Source of the DNA: Chloroflexota bacterium
GTDB lineage: Bacteria > Chloroflexota > Dehalococcoidia > Bin125
Direction: 5' to 3'
Assembly: GCA_028874365.1 (NCBI GenBank)
Contig: JAPPJZ010000072.1
Span: forward strand, 1-57,680
Length of the DNA: 57,680 nucleotides
Numbering within the stretch: the stretch's first letter is position 1; each line of letters starts with the position of its first letter. The notes under the pieces were generated by a model, which did not search any database, was not told the DNA's origin, and saw only the letters and a list, made by a program, of their open reading frames with translations. The position numbers and the translations under genes are program-made. Below, one piece after another: positions 40,118 through 49,564 of this stretch.

Positions 40118-42409
40118 TCAGTCCCCCGACGGAAGCGTCGCGTCGAGAATGGCGCGCGGCGACATCGGCAGCTCGTTCATGTGCACACCGATCGCGTTTG
40201 CGATCGCCGCCCGCACGGCCGGTGCCGGCGGGATAATCGGCACCTCGCCGACCCCACGCACACCATAGGGGTGGCCCGGGTTCGGGACCTCGACGATGTT
40301 GGTCTCGATCATCGGCAGGTCCAGCGCAGTCGGCATCCGGTAATCGAGCAGGCTGGCGTTCTTCAGATCGCCGGACTCGTCGTAGTAGTACTCCTCGTTC
40401 AGCGCCATGCCGACGCCCTGGGCGACGCCGCCCTGCATCTGTCCCTCGACGTATGCCGGGTGGATCGCCGTGCCGGCGTCCTGGACCGCCGTGTAGCGAA
40501 GAATGTCGACCTTGCCGGTGTCGGGGTCGACCTCGACATCGACGATGTGCGTCGCGAACGCAGGTCCGCTGGATGTCTTGTTCACGTCCGCGCGGCCGAC
40601 AATGTGGCCACCCGAGGTGACCAGCTGACCGGCGAGCTCCTTGAAGCTGAACTGCTGGTCGTTGCCGTCTTCGTCAGCGGGTCCGCGGATGATGGCGTCG
40701 TCGCCGTAGGTGACGTCGGCTGCGTCGCACTCCCAGATCTGCGCGGCGCGCTCCTCCATCTGGCGGCGAATGTCCATCGCACACTCGTAGGCGGCCCAAC
40801 CGCCGGCGAACGTCGTCCGGCTGCCGCCGGTGACCTGCGTGTAGCCGACCGAGTTGGTGTCGACCACGTGCGGGTGCACTTCCTCGGCAGAGATGCCGAG
40901 CGTCTCCGCGAGCTGCATGGCGATCGAAGCGCGGGTGCCGCCGATGTCGGTCGAACCGAGCACCAGCGGAACCGTGCCGTCACCGTTGACCTGGGCGTAC
41001 GCCGAAGACTCGAAGCCGATGTTGAACCAGAAGCCCTGGGCGATGCCGCGGCCCCGGTTCGGTCCCTGCAACTCCGACTGCCAGTGCGGCGATTCCTGCG
41101 CGGCCTCGAGGCACTCAACGTTGCCGATGATGCCGTACGTGAAACCGTCGGCGCGCTGGGCACCCTCGACGCAGGCGTTCTGCAGCCGCATCTCGAGCGG
41201 GTCGAGACCCAGCTCCTCGGCGAGCTCGTTCAACACGGACTCGGTCGCGAACTCCGACTGTGGAGCTCCGGGAGCACGGTAGGCGGCGGTCTTGGGCTTG
41301 TTGACGACAACGTCGTAACCGTCGATCCGCTGATTGGGAATGTCGTATGGAGCGAGGGCGCACATCGCGCCGGCGCCGACGGGCGAGCCGGGGTACGCGC
41401 CTGCCTCGAAGGCGAGGTGTACGTCGGCGGCAGTGATCGTGCCGTCCCGCTTCGCCCCCATCCGCACGCGCATGTACGTACCGGAGGTCGGACCGGTCGC
41501 GAGCAGCACTTCCTCGCGGTTCATGGTCAGCTTGACCGGTCGGCCGGTCTTCTGCGAAAGCAGCGCCGCCAGCGGCTCCAGGTAAACCGGAATCTTGCCG
41601 CCGAAGCCGCCGCCGATCTCCATCGGCGTGACCTTCACCTGTGACGGCGAGAGCTGCAGCAGTGGCGCGACCGAGTCGCGAACCACGAACGCGCCCTGGG
41701 TCGAAGTCCAGATGTCGAGCGTACCGTCGGCGCGGTAGTAGGCGGTGCCGTTGTGCGGCTCGATGTAGCCCTGGTGGGCCATCGAAGTCTCGAACTCGCG
41801 CTCGAGCACAACGTCAGCGTCGGCGAACCCGGCGTCGAGGTCGCCCTTGGTGAACTGCAGGTGCGAGGCAGTGTTGCTGGGATTGTCGCTCTTCGAGCCG
41901 TCCATGGCTGCCGTGTGCAAGCCGTCGTGAAGCAGCGGCGAGCCGTCCACCATGGCGTCGCGGACATCGAGTACCGGCGTCAGCAACTCGTACTCAACCT
42001 CAATCAGTTCGAGCGCGTCCTCGGCGATGTGGTGGTCGGCGGCGGCCACTGCGGCGACAGCGTGACCCTTGTAGAGCACCTTGTCCGATGCGATCACGTT
42101 GTCCAGCACCCATTTGAGGTTGGCGGTGCCTTCACCGGTGTCGATCTCCTCGTCGCCCGCGCGCGGGAAGTCGGCATTGGTGATCACGGCCTGCACGCCG
42201 TCCAGCGCTTCCGCCTTGGACGTGTCGATGCTGACAATCCTGGCGTGTGCGTGAGGGCTGCGCAGGACTCGGCCGGCGAGCATCCCCGGCAGATTCAGGT
42301 CCGCACCGTATTGCGCAGCGCCGGTGACTTTGTCCACGCCGTCATGACGAATCGGACGTGTGCCGATGACGTTGTACTGTTCGGTTTCCTTCGACTGAGC
42401 GGTGACCAT
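40118..42409 (-). CDS. Xanthine/CO-dehydrogenase-type molybdopterin-binding subunit
   Basis: Large catalytic subunit of a molybdenum hydroxylase, 763 residues, binding Mo-pterin cytosine dinucleotide. TRPIRHDGVDKVTGAAQYGA begins the N-terminal domain. EIGGGFGGKIPVYLEP and AYRAPGAPQSEFATESVLNE are conserved Mo-cofactor loops. YTQVTGGSRTTFAGG and RGVGEVPIIPPAPAVRAAIA close the active site; the last contains the conserved Glu (GVGE). The cox-type AYRGAGR active-site loop is not evident, so a CO dehydrogenase role is unlikely. ATG 42409 is chosen at family homology. Confidence 0.93.
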   Translation of the reverse strand: MVTAQSKETEQYNVIGTRPIRHDGVDKVTGAAQYGADLNLPGMLAGRVLRSPHAHARIVSIDTSKAEALDGVQAVITNADFPRAGDEEIDTGEGTANLKWVLDNVIASDKVLYKGHAVAAVAAADHHIAEDALELIEVEYELLTPVLDVRDAMVDGSPLLHDGLHTAAMDGSKSDNPSNTASHLQFTKGDLDAGFADADVVLEREFETSMAHQGYIEPHNGTAYYRADGTLDIWTSTQGAFVVRDSVAPLLQLSPSQVKVTPMEIGGGFGGKIPVYLEPLAALLSQKTGRPVKLTMNREEVLLATGPTSGTYMRVRMGAKRDGTITAADVHLAFEAGAYPGSPVGAGAMCALAPYDIPNQRIDGYDVVVNKPKTAAYRAPGAPQSEFATESVLNELAEELGLDPLEMRLQNACVEGAQRADGFTYGIIGNVECLEAAQESPHWQSELQGPNRGRGIAQGFWFNIGFESSAYAQVNGDGTVPLVLGSTDIGGTRASIAMQLAETLGISAEEVHPHVVDTNSVGYTQVTGGSRTTFAGGWAAYECAMDIRRQMEERAAQIWECDAADVTYGDDAIIRGPADEDGNDQQFSFKELAGQLVTSGGHIVGRADVNKTSSGPAFATHIVDVEVDPDTGKVDILRYTAVQDAGTAIHPAYVEGQMQGGVAQGVGMALNEEYYYDESGDLKNASLLDYRMPTALDLPMIETNIVEVPNPGHPYGVRGVGEVPIIPPAPAVRAAIANAIGVHMNELPMSPRAILDATLPSGD

Positions 42410-42455
42410 GACGGTTGTCCCTTCTATCAGCGTGAGATCAGCGTGACGGGTGTGG

Positions 42456-42935
42456 TTAGACGACGCTCTGCCCAGCGGCCTGCTGGACGGCCTTGATGAT
42501 CTTGTCGTAGCCGGTGCAGCGGCAGAGGTTGCCGGCCAGCCAGTAGCGAATCTCGTGCTCGCTGGGATCGGGATTCTGCTCCAGCAGCGCCTCGGCGGCA
42601 ACGAGGAAGCCGGGCGTGCAGATGCCGCACTGCAGTGCAGCCTGCTCAAGGAATGCGTTCTGCAGCGGCGAGAGTTGGTCGCCGTCGGCCAACCCTTCGA
42701 CCGTGCGAATCTCGGCGCCTTCGCACTCGGCCGCCATGACGAGGCAGCTGTTGACGATTCGGCCGTCCATGTTGACGCAGCAGGCGCCGCAGTTGCCGTT
42801 GTTGCAGCCCTCCTTGGCGCCGGTCAGTCCGATCCGGTCGCGCAGCGCTTCGAGCAGCGAGTCCCGCTCGTTCGCCAGGAACACCTGCTGTTCCCCGTTG
42901 ATCGTGCAGTTGACGACGATGTGTTCGGTTGCCAT
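42456..42935 (-). CDS. 2Fe-2S subunit of the molybdenum hydroxylase
   Basis: Small electron-transfer subunit, 159 residues. The plant-ferredoxin-like domain has EGCNNGNCGACCVNMDG with a distal Cys in NSCLVMAAE. The helical domain binds the second cluster through LQCGICTPGF and GNLCRCTGYDKI. It passes electrons from the Mo centre to the FAD subunit. It starts 39 bases after the FAD-subunit gene and ends 46 bases before the Mo-subunit gene, the common medium-small-large order. Confidence 0.95.
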   Translation of the reverse strand: MATEHIVVNCTINGEQQVFLANERDSLLEALRDRIGLTGAKEGCNNGNCGACCVNMDGRIVNSCLVMAAECEGAEIRTVEGLADGDQLSPLQNAFLEQAALQCGICTPGFLVAAEALLEQNPDPSEHEIRYWLAGNLCRCTGYDKIIKAVQQAAGQSVV

Positions 42936-42974
42936 GAAGTACCTGTCCTTTGTCGTTGTTTCAATCGTGCTCGA

Positions 42975-43841
42975 TCAGCCGGCGCGCTCGGCAGCCTGGC
43001 GAATGGTCCGCTCGGTCAGCACACCGGCCAGGTGAACCCGTTGCCGGATGCTGCCGCGCATGTCGGTGATTGGATTGGCGGCGGCGCTCGACGCAGCCGC
43101 GGCGGCGGCGATCGACGCTTCACTCAGCGGCTGGCCAACAATCGCGTCGGCGGCTCCGCCGACAAGCAGCGGTGTCGGCGCGATCGCTCCGACCGACACG
43201 CGCGCCCAGGTCACATTGCCGTCACCGTCGAGTCGCACCGCCGAGGCCGCATTGGCCACCGCGATGTCCATCTCGTTGCGAGGAATGAAGCGCAGGAAGC
43301 GTGCGCCCGACCGCTCGGCCGGCGCCGGGAAGTGAAGCTTGACCACGAATTCCCCGTCGCCCAGGACGTTCTGTCCGGGACCGGTGCAGAAGTCCTCTAC
43401 GGCCACTGTGCGACGTCCGTTCGGCCCCGCAATCTCCACCTGGCCCTCAAGGACGATCAGCGAAGGGATCCCGTCCGCAGCGGGAGAAGAGTTGCACAGG
43501 TTCCCCCCCAGCGAAGCCCGACCCTGGATCGCCGTCCCGCCGATCAGCGAGCACGAATCCACCAGAACCGGGTACTTCTCAGCGATCGTGTCGTCGCCAT
43601 AGATCTCATAGCAGGGGGTCGCTGCACCGATGGTCAGACTGCCGTCTGTGCCGTGCTCGATGCCGATCACCTCCGGTATGTGCTTGATGTCGACGAACAG
43701 GTCGATATCGCGCGTTCGCTCTCGCGCCTGCACGATCACGTCCGTGCCACCTGCTAGCGGGCGCGCGCCATCGCCGCCGTCCTGCAGTAGGCTGACTGCC
43801 TCTTCCACGCTCTCGGCGCGGGCATATTTCACCGCTTGCAC
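42975..43841 (-). CDS. FAD-binding subunit of the molybdenum hydroxylase
   Basis: Medium subunit, 288 residues, of the CoxM/XdhB type. PLAGGTDVIVQARERTRDID and TIGAATPCYEI are FAD-binding segments, and GRASLGGNLCNSSPAADGIP is the family signature. The start is GTG 43841, with GAGGAGG nine bases upstream, giving VQAVKYARAESVEEAV as N-terminus; the longer frame adds Arg-rich non-homologous sequence. It is the first gene of the four-gene molybdenum hydroxylase cluster. The substrate is likely an aromatic heterocycle or aldehyde but cannot be read from sequence. Confidence 0.93.
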   Translation of the reverse strand: MQAVKYARAESVEEAVSLLQDGGDGARPLAGGTDVIVQARERTRDIDLFVDIKHIPEVIGIEHGTDGSLTIGAATPCYEIYGDDTIAEKYPVLVDSCSLIGGTAIQGRASLGGNLCNSSPAADGIPSLIVLEGQVEIAGPNGRRTVAVEDFCTGPGQNVLGDGEFVVKLHFPAPAERSGARFLRFIPRNEMDIAVANAASAVRLDGDGNVTWARVSVGAIAPTPLLVGGAADAIVGQPLSEASIAAAAAASSAAANPITDMRGSIRQRVHLAGVLTERTIRQAAERAG

Positions 43842-43982
43842 GTAGTCCGCCTCCTCGTAATCAGCGCCCTCAGGCGCTCGCGCTCGATCATTGGAACGAT
43901 GCCACCGCCGCGCTTCGGCACGATAGCCCGCACGGCGGCTAGCCGTGCAAAGTGTAACGCACCAGCGAACGGGCAAGAAACG

Positions 43983-45335
43983 TCAGAAGCGCGGTCTCAC
44001 GGCGCGCAGCACTGCGAATCCGAGCACCGCGGCGACGATCGACGCCGCGAAGATCCCGATCTTCGCGCCTTCCAGCAAATCGGCTTGACCTGCGCCGAAG
44101 CTGAGATTGGCGATGAAGATGGCCACCGTGAACCCGATCCCGGCCAGCAGGGCCGCTCCACCCAGATGCGACCACTGCAACTGTTGCGGCTTGAATGCGA
44201 TCCCCAGCCGGATCGCGAGCGCCGAAGCCCCGACGATCCCGAAGAACTTGCCGATCAGAAGGCCCAGGAAAATGCCCCACGCGATGTTCGACCCCAGAGC
44301 GGCGTCGATGCTCTCACCGGTGATGTGAATTCCCGCGTTGGCGAGGGCGAAGAGCGGGACAACGACAAACGCCGAGATGGGGGCGATGTCTTCCTCCAGG
44401 CGCTCAAGCGGACTCACTCCTTCGCGGGCGACGTGCTCGATGTTGCGCAACGCTTCATGAGAGTCGTGCTCGCGAACCGCGGGGTCGGGGTCCTCCTGTA
44501 CATATCGCAGGCGTTGCAGCAGGTAGTCGATCCGCCGAGTGATGCCTCTGTCGTCGTAGAGCGCGTCGGCCGGAACGATCAGGCCCAGCATCACTCCAGC
44601 CAGCGTCGCATGCACACCTGCCTCCCACAGTGTGAGCCAGAGGAAGACCCCACCGATCGCATGTATGCCGATGTGGCGGAATCCCGCGCGCTTGAGCAAT
44701 AGCAGGAAGGCGATCGCCCCAACCATGCCCAGGATCCACTCAACCTGGATCGAGTCGGAGTAGAAGATCGCAATGATCAGGATGCCGCCGACATCGTCGG
44801 CCACGGCAAGCGTGAGCAAGAACACCTTCAGTTGAACCGGGACGCCTTTGCCGACCAGCGCCAGCACGCCCAGCGCAAACGCGATATCGGTGGCGACCGG
44901 GATACCCCAGCCGGAGCTGCCTTCGCCACCCGCGTTGAGCGCGGCGTAGAGCGCCGCAGGAACCAGCATCCCGCCGAGCGCGGCGAAAATCGGCAGTGCC
45001 GCCTGGCGTGGATCGCGCAACTCCCCGTGGGTCACTTCGCGCTTGATCTCGGCGCCCACGACCAGGAAGAAGACCACCATCAACACGTCGTTGACGACGT
45101 GCTGCAACGATTGGTCAAACGACCAGATCCCCAGATCGAGCTCGATATGGCTGTGCCAGAACGAGTCGTATGAACCAATGTCGAGATTGGCCCAGATCAG
45201 CGCGATCGCGGCCGCAATCACCAGTACGATCCCGCCCGCCGCCTCGATCTCCATGAACCGCAACGTCGTCTGCACGACGATCCGTCGGAACGGATCGTTG
45301 CCCTCGCGCCAGCGTGGTCGGAAGAGATCAGCCAT
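43983..45335 (-). CDS. nhaA: NhaA-family Na+/H+ antiporter
   Basis: Integral membrane exchanger, 450 residues. VGAEIKREVTHGELRDPR, ATDIAFALGVLALVG and LAVADDVGGILIIAIFY are hallmark sequences; Asp180-Asp181 correspond to the ion-binding aspartate pair. The protein is longer than E. coli NhaA (388) because of a hydrophilic loop around DALYDDRGITRRIDYLLQ. AGGGG precedes the ATG. It is a single gene with no partner of obvious relevance, and it suggests life in sodium-containing, perhaps marine, surroundings. Confidence 0.95.
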   Translation of the reverse strand: MADLFRPRWREGNDPFRRIVVQTTLRFMEIEAAGGIVLVIAAAIALIWANLDIGSYDSFWHSHIELDLGIWSFDQSLQHVVNDVLMVVFFLVVGAEIKREVTHGELRDPRQAALPIFAALGGMLVPAALYAALNAGGEGSSGWGIPVATDIAFALGVLALVGKGVPVQLKVFLLTLAVADDVGGILIIAIFYSDSIQVEWILGMVGAIAFLLLLKRAGFRHIGIHAIGGVFLWLTLWEAGVHATLAGVMLGLIVPADALYDDRGITRRIDYLLQRLRYVQEDPDPAVREHDSHEALRNIEHVAREGVSPLERLEEDIAPISAFVVVPLFALANAGIHITGESIDAALGSNIAWGIFLGLLIGKFFGIVGASALAIRLGIAFKPQQLQWSHLGGAALLAGIGFTVAIFIANLSFGAGQADLLEGAKIGIFAASIVAAVLGFAVLRAVRPRF

Positions 45336-45430
45336 GCCGCCCCTGCGACTTCACCGGTCGGTCCCTCTTCGCTTCGAGTGAGTCGACGTCAACCGAACGC
45401 AGCCTACCGCGCTCCACGCCTAGATTCCGA

Positions 45431-48400
45431 TCAAACGCTGAAGTAACGAGCCTCGGGATGGTGCACGATCAGCGCCGAGGTCGACTGTTCCGGATGCATC
45501 TGGAACTCTTCGCTCAGCCTGACGCCGATCCGTTCCGGCTGCAGCAACTGCCAGAGCAACGCCTGATCTTCAAGATTGGGACACGCGGGATAGCCGAATG
45601 AATAACGGGCGCCCTGGTAGTTGGTCTTGAACAGTTCCTCCGGAGTCGCGCCGTCTGAGCCGTCGATCCTGAGCTCCTGTCGAATCCGGCGGTGCCAGTA
45701 CTCGGCCAGCGCTTCCGCAATCTCAACGCCAAACCCGTGCCAGTAGAGATAGTCCTGGTAACGATTGTCCGCGTACAGCTCCTGCGCGTATTCACCAACC
45801 TGGGAACCCATCGTCACGACGTGGAAGCCGATGACATCCATCTCGCCGGAGTCGACCGAGCGGAAGTAATCGGCCAGGCAGAGCCCCTGTTTGCCCTGCT
45901 GTCGCGGGAACGTGAACCGCGCGGCCTCAGTCCGCGAATCGTCCGGCGCGTAGACGATGAGGTCGTCGCCCTCGGACTGCGCCGGGAAGTAGCCGTAGAC
46001 GACCGCCGGTTCCAACACGCCATCGCGGAGCGCCTGTTGCTGAATTTCCGACAGCGCCAGTTCGGCCCGAGTGGCCGTCTCCGCGTCCCGACCCTTGAAC
46101 CCCCACTGGCCTCGCAACAACGCATTGCGATTGATGTACGGGAACACATCGGTCAGCGGTAGTCCGCGCACGACGCGAGAACCATGAAACGGAGCAACCG
46201 GTATCGACGCCGCGGGGGCAAGCGTCGGCCGAGCCGCGGTAGCCGTCGCACTCGATGCTCTCGCGGTCGGAGCCGGCGCCGGTTCGACCGGGGCAGCGTT
46301 CAACTCGACGCCGTCGCTAAGCGCATTCATGATTCGCAAACCGTCGAACGCATCCTGGCCGTAGAACACATCGCCGTGGAACGTGTTTCTCAGGTCCCAC
46401 TCGACAAATTTGCGAGTCAGCGCGGCGCCACCGAGCAACACCGGCCAACGACCCGACAGTTCGCGTCGATTCAACTCCTCAAGGTCTTCCTTCATCACCA
46501 GCGTCGACTTGACCAGCAAACCGGAGAGCCCGATCGCGTCGGCGTTATGCTCAAGCGCCGCTTCGATCACATTCGCGATCGGCTGCTTGATCCCCAGATT
46601 GATCGTCGTGAAGCCGTTGTTCGAGAGGATGATCTCGACCAGGTTCTTGCCAATGTCGTGCACGTCGCCACGCACCGTGGCGAGCACGATCGAGCCCTTG
46701 CTGGTCGATTCCAGCCGGTCCATGTGCGGCTCGAGATACGCAACGGCTTTCTTCATCGTCTCAGCCGACTGAAGCACAAACGGCAGCTGCATGTCGCCAG
46801 CGCCAAACAGGTCGCCGACCTCCTGCATCGCGGGCAGGAGCAGATCGTTGATGATCGGAATCGCCTCGCGTCGCACGAGCGCCTTGTCCAGATCACGTTC
46901 GAGGCCTTCGCGCTGTCCGTCCACGATTCGTCGATGCAGGCGCTCTTCGAGTGGGAGGTCCGACAGGCTTCCACGCTGTTGCGTCGTCGCCTGTTGGTCC
47001 TCGAACAACGCCATGAAGGCGGGCAGGGGATCGACCGGATCGACCGGACCGTCCGGTCCCTCGGCCCACTCGTCCAGAATCAACCGCCGAGCCGCCGCAA
47101 GCTGCTCGTCCGGAATCCGGTTAATCGGGAGAATCTGAGCCGCATGCACGATGGCCGCCTTGAGCCCGCGCTCCACCGCGTCGTGCAGGAACACGGAGTT
47201 CAGCACCTGCCGAGCCGCCGGATTGAGGCCGAAGGAGATGTTCGATATGCCCAGAATCGTCTGCGCGCGCGGGAACTCCCGCGTAATCGCCTCAACGGCA
47301 TCGAGCGTTTCCAGTCCGTCGCGGCGCAAATCTTCCTGGCCGGTGCTGACGGGCAAGGTCAGCGCGTCGAAGAACAGATCTTCAGGCGCGAGGCCGTAGT
47401 CCTCCGTAGCGATCCGATAGAGCCGTCGGGCAATCTCGAGCTTACGCTCACAGGTGCGGGCTTGACCTTCCTCGTCGATCACCAATGCCACCACGCCGGC
47501 ACCGAAGCGGATGGCCGACGAGAGCGTCTCATCGAGCCGCTGGCCGCCGTCCTCGAGGTTGATCGAGTTGACGATCGCCTTACCGCCGAGTTGCTTCAGG
47601 CCCGCCTCCAGCACGGCCGGTTCCGTCGAGTCGAGCATCAGCGGCAGGGTCGAGAGCCCTCGGGCGCGGCGCACCAGTTCCGCCATGTCGGGGGTGCCGT
47701 CGCGGCCGACGAAGTCAACGCAGACATCGGCGATGTGCGCGCCCTCGGAGGCCTGGTCGCGGATGACGTTCGCCATCTGCTCCCACTCTTCGTTCTGCAA
47801 GAGGCGTTTGAAGCGCCGCGAACCGTTGGCGTTGGCTCGCTCGCCGACGATCAGGAACGAAGCATCCTGCCGGTATGGCGTCGACACGAACAGCGACGCC
47901 GCCGACGCTTCAGGCTCGGGACTCCGCTTGGCCGCCCGCATCCCATTCATGGCTTCACGCATGGCGCGGACGTGATCCGGAGTCGTGCCGCAGCATCCGC
48001 CGACGATGCCGACGCCGTACTCGCTGACGAATGTGCGATGCGCATCCGCCAGTTCGGACGGCTGCAGGTCGTAAACCATCTGCCCGTCTTCGGTGCGTGG
48101 CAGGCCCGCATTGGGCGAACACAGCAGAGTCGTCTGGGCGTTGCCCGAGAGGTAACGCAGCGGCTCGTGCATCAAATCGGGCCCGGTCGCGCAGTTCAGC
48201 CCGATCCCGTCCAGACCCAGCGCCGATAACGCTGTGAATGCCGCGCCAATCTCGCTGCCAACCAGCATCTGGCCGGTGGTCTCAATCGTCACCGTCGCGT
48301 ACAGCGGGGTATTGCTCTTCAACTCCGCCAACGCATCCTTGCACGCGAGGATCGCCGCCTTGCCCTGGAGCAGGTCGTAAACCGTCTCGACCAGCAGCGC

Positions 48401-48862
48401 ATCGACGCCACCTTCCAGAAGGCCCCGTGCCTGCTCCAGGTAGGCGGCGTGCAACTCGTCGAACCCAACATGGCCAAGAGACGGCAGCTTGGTACCGGGA
48501 CCCAGCGAGCCGAGCACGAACCGCGGCCGATTCGATGTCGAGAACCGCTCGGCGACCTCCACGGCGATTCTTGCCGACGCGCGGTTGATCTCCCGCGTGC
48601 GCTCGGAGAGGTCGTACTCACCGAGGGTGATCGACGAACCGCCGAAGGTGTTGGTCAGGACTGCGTCCGCACCGGCCTCAAGATAGGACTCGTGCAACGA
48701 TGCGACCGCGTCGGGACGCGAGACGTTCAGGACCTCGTTGCAGCCCTCGAGTCCGTCGAAGTCGGATAGCGAGAGGTCGAGCAACTGCAGGCCGGTGCCT
48801 GTCGCGCCGTCGAGCACGATCACTCGCTCAGCAGCAGCCGCGCGCAAGTCGGGACGTTGCAT
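45431..48862 (-). CDS. metH: Cobalamin-dependent methionine synthase
   Basis: Methylates homocysteine to methionine using methyltetrahydrofolate, 1143 residues against about 1230 in E. coli. Domains: homocysteine/zinc (1-310; Cys224, Cys290 and Cys291), folate (about 330-590, with ERANANGSRRFK), B12 cap (about 620-710), B12-binding (about 720-860; Asp733-x-His735-x2-Gly738, His735 being the lower cobalt ligand) and the AdoMet reactivation domain (about 890-1143). No cobalamin riboswitch is visible in the 67-base gap upstream. The ATG is preceded at six bases by a TACGAT box, suggesting a leaderless mRNA. Confidence 0.97.
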   Translation of the reverse strand: MQRPDLRAAAAERVIVLDGATGTGLQLLDLSLSDFDGLEGCNEVLNVSRPDAVASLHESYLEAGADAVLTNTFGGSSITLGEYDLSERTREINRASARIAVEVAERFSTSNRPRFVLGSLGPGTKLPSLGHVGFDELHAAYLEQARGLLEGGVDALLVETVYDLLQGKAAILACKDALAELKSNTPLYATVTIETTGQMLVGSEIGAAFTALSALGLDGIGLNCATGPDLMHEPLRYLSGNAQTTLLCSPNAGLPRTEDGQMVYDLQPSELADAHRTFVSEYGVGIVGGCCGTTPDHVRAMREAMNGMRAAKRSPEPEASAASLFVSTPYRQDASFLIVGERANANGSRRFKRLLQNEEWEQMANVIRDQASEGAHIADVCVDFVGRDGTPDMAELVRRARGLSTLPLMLDSTEPAVLEAGLKQLGGKAIVNSINLEDGGQRLDETLSSAIRFGAGVVALVIDEEGQARTCERKLEIARRLYRIATEDYGLAPEDLFFDALTLPVSTGQEDLRRDGLETLDAVEAITREFPRAQTILGISNISFGLNPAARQVLNSVFLHDAVERGLKAAIVHAAQILPINRIPDEQLAAARRLILDEWAEGPDGPVDPVDPLPAFMALFEDQQATTQQRGSLSDLPLEERLHRRIVDGQREGLERDLDKALVRREAIPIINDLLLPAMQEVGDLFGAGDMQLPFVLQSAETMKKAVAYLEPHMDRLESTSKGSIVLATVRGDVHDIGKNLVEIILSNNGFTTINLGIKQPIANVIEAALEHNADAIGLSGLLVKSTLVMKEDLEELNRRELSGRWPVLLGGAALTRKFVEWDLRNTFHGDVFYGQDAFDGLRIMNALSDGVELNAAPVEPAPAPTARASSATATAARPTLAPAASIPVAPFHGSRVVRGLPLTDVFPYINRNALLRGQWGFKGRDAETATRAELALSEIQQQALRDGVLEPAVVYGYFPAQSEGDDLIVYAPDDSRTEAARFTFPRQQGKQGLCLADYFRSVDSGEMDVIGFHVVTMGSQVGEYAQELYADNRYQDYLYWHGFGVEIAEALAEYWHRRIRQELRIDGSDGATPEELFKTNYQGARYSFGYPACPNLEDQALLWQLLQPERIGVRLSEEFQMHPEQSTSALIVHHPEARYFSV

Positions 48863-48868
48863 CCGTTG

Positions 48869-48874
48869 ATCGTA
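48869..48874 (-). promoter_or_regulatory. Putative leaderless promoter -10 box of metH
   Basis: On the minus strand TACGAT, six bases (CAACGG), then ATG. No Shine-Dalgarno sequence lies between. Confidence 0.4.
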
Positions 48875-48929
48875 TCCAGCAAACGAAGGCGTGGCAGTAT
48901 CGCGCGAACAGTCCGTCTCGGCGAGAGAC

Positions 48930-49556
48930 CTATCCGCGAATACGACGTCGCAGCGCGCCGCCGATGCCTGCGCTCGCCGCCTCCAGCTCCGACTCTAGCT
49001 GCTGCACCTGCTTCTGCAGCCGCTCGTTCTCGCGGCTCAGCCGGTTGCGCTCCTGGCGAAACTCTTCGTGCCGGGCGTCAAGCGTCGATTGCAACTCCGA
49101 CGCCTTGTGCTCCGCCTCGGTCTGAGCCGCGGACGCAGCGGCCAGCGAGGATGACGCTTCCTTGGCCGCCTGCTCGTAGAACGTCGACTTCTCCGTCAGC
49201 GCCTGTTGTTCGTTCCGAAGTCGATCGCGTTCCTGCTCCGCCGATTCAGCTCTTGCCTGCAGTTCGGCAACTTGCGCGCCGGCCGCATCCGCGGATGATC
49301 TGGAGGACTCCGCCGTCTGTCGAAGAGATTCCAGCTCGCTCTTGGCGTCGCGCAGTTCATTGCGCAGCGGCTCGACCTCCTCACCCGACTTCGACAACCG
49401 GTCCGCCAGCCGATCAAGATGCGCGCGAAGCTCGCGCGACTGTTTCTCCGCTCGCTTGGCGCGATCTTCGAGAGAGTTGGCGCGCTCGACGGCGGCCTTG
49501 CGGCCCGCCTCGGCACGCTCCGCCCGAGCTCGCTCGACTCGAACCGAGTCCGCCAT
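48930..49556 (-). CDS. Coiled-coil protein
   Basis: 208-residue protein composed almost entirely of heptad-like Ala/Glu/Arg/Leu sequence (for example LEDRAKRAEKQSRELRAHLD and LSRENERLQKQVQQLESELE), indicating a long coiled coil. It ends in a short Gly/Arg-rich tail GIGGALRRRIRG. No other domain, signal peptide or membrane helix is visible. The function is unknown. It lies between the isocitrate-dehydrogenase-like gene (eight bases downstream of its stop) and metH on the same strand. Because coiled coils produce spurious similarity, homology-based naming would be unreliable. Confidence 0.7.
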   Translation of the reverse strand: MADSVRVERARAERAEAGRKAAVERANSLEDRAKRAEKQSRELRAHLDRLADRLSKSGEEVEPLRNELRDAKSELESLRQTAESSRSSADAAGAQVAELQARAESAEQERDRLRNEQQALTEKSTFYEQAAKEASSSLAAASAAQTEAEHKASELQSTLDARHEEFRQERNRLSRENERLQKQVQQLESELEAASAGIGGALRRRIRG

Positions 49557-49564
49557 GTGTCGAC

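Noticed and set aside
46184-48229. 681-codon plus-strand frame inside metH
   Set aside because: Antisense shadow of an unmistakable methionine synthase; Arg-rich and motif-free.
48863-48929. Cobalamin riboswitch upstream of metH
   Set aside because: The gap is only 67 bases and shows no B12-box-like sequence; a leaderless start fits better.
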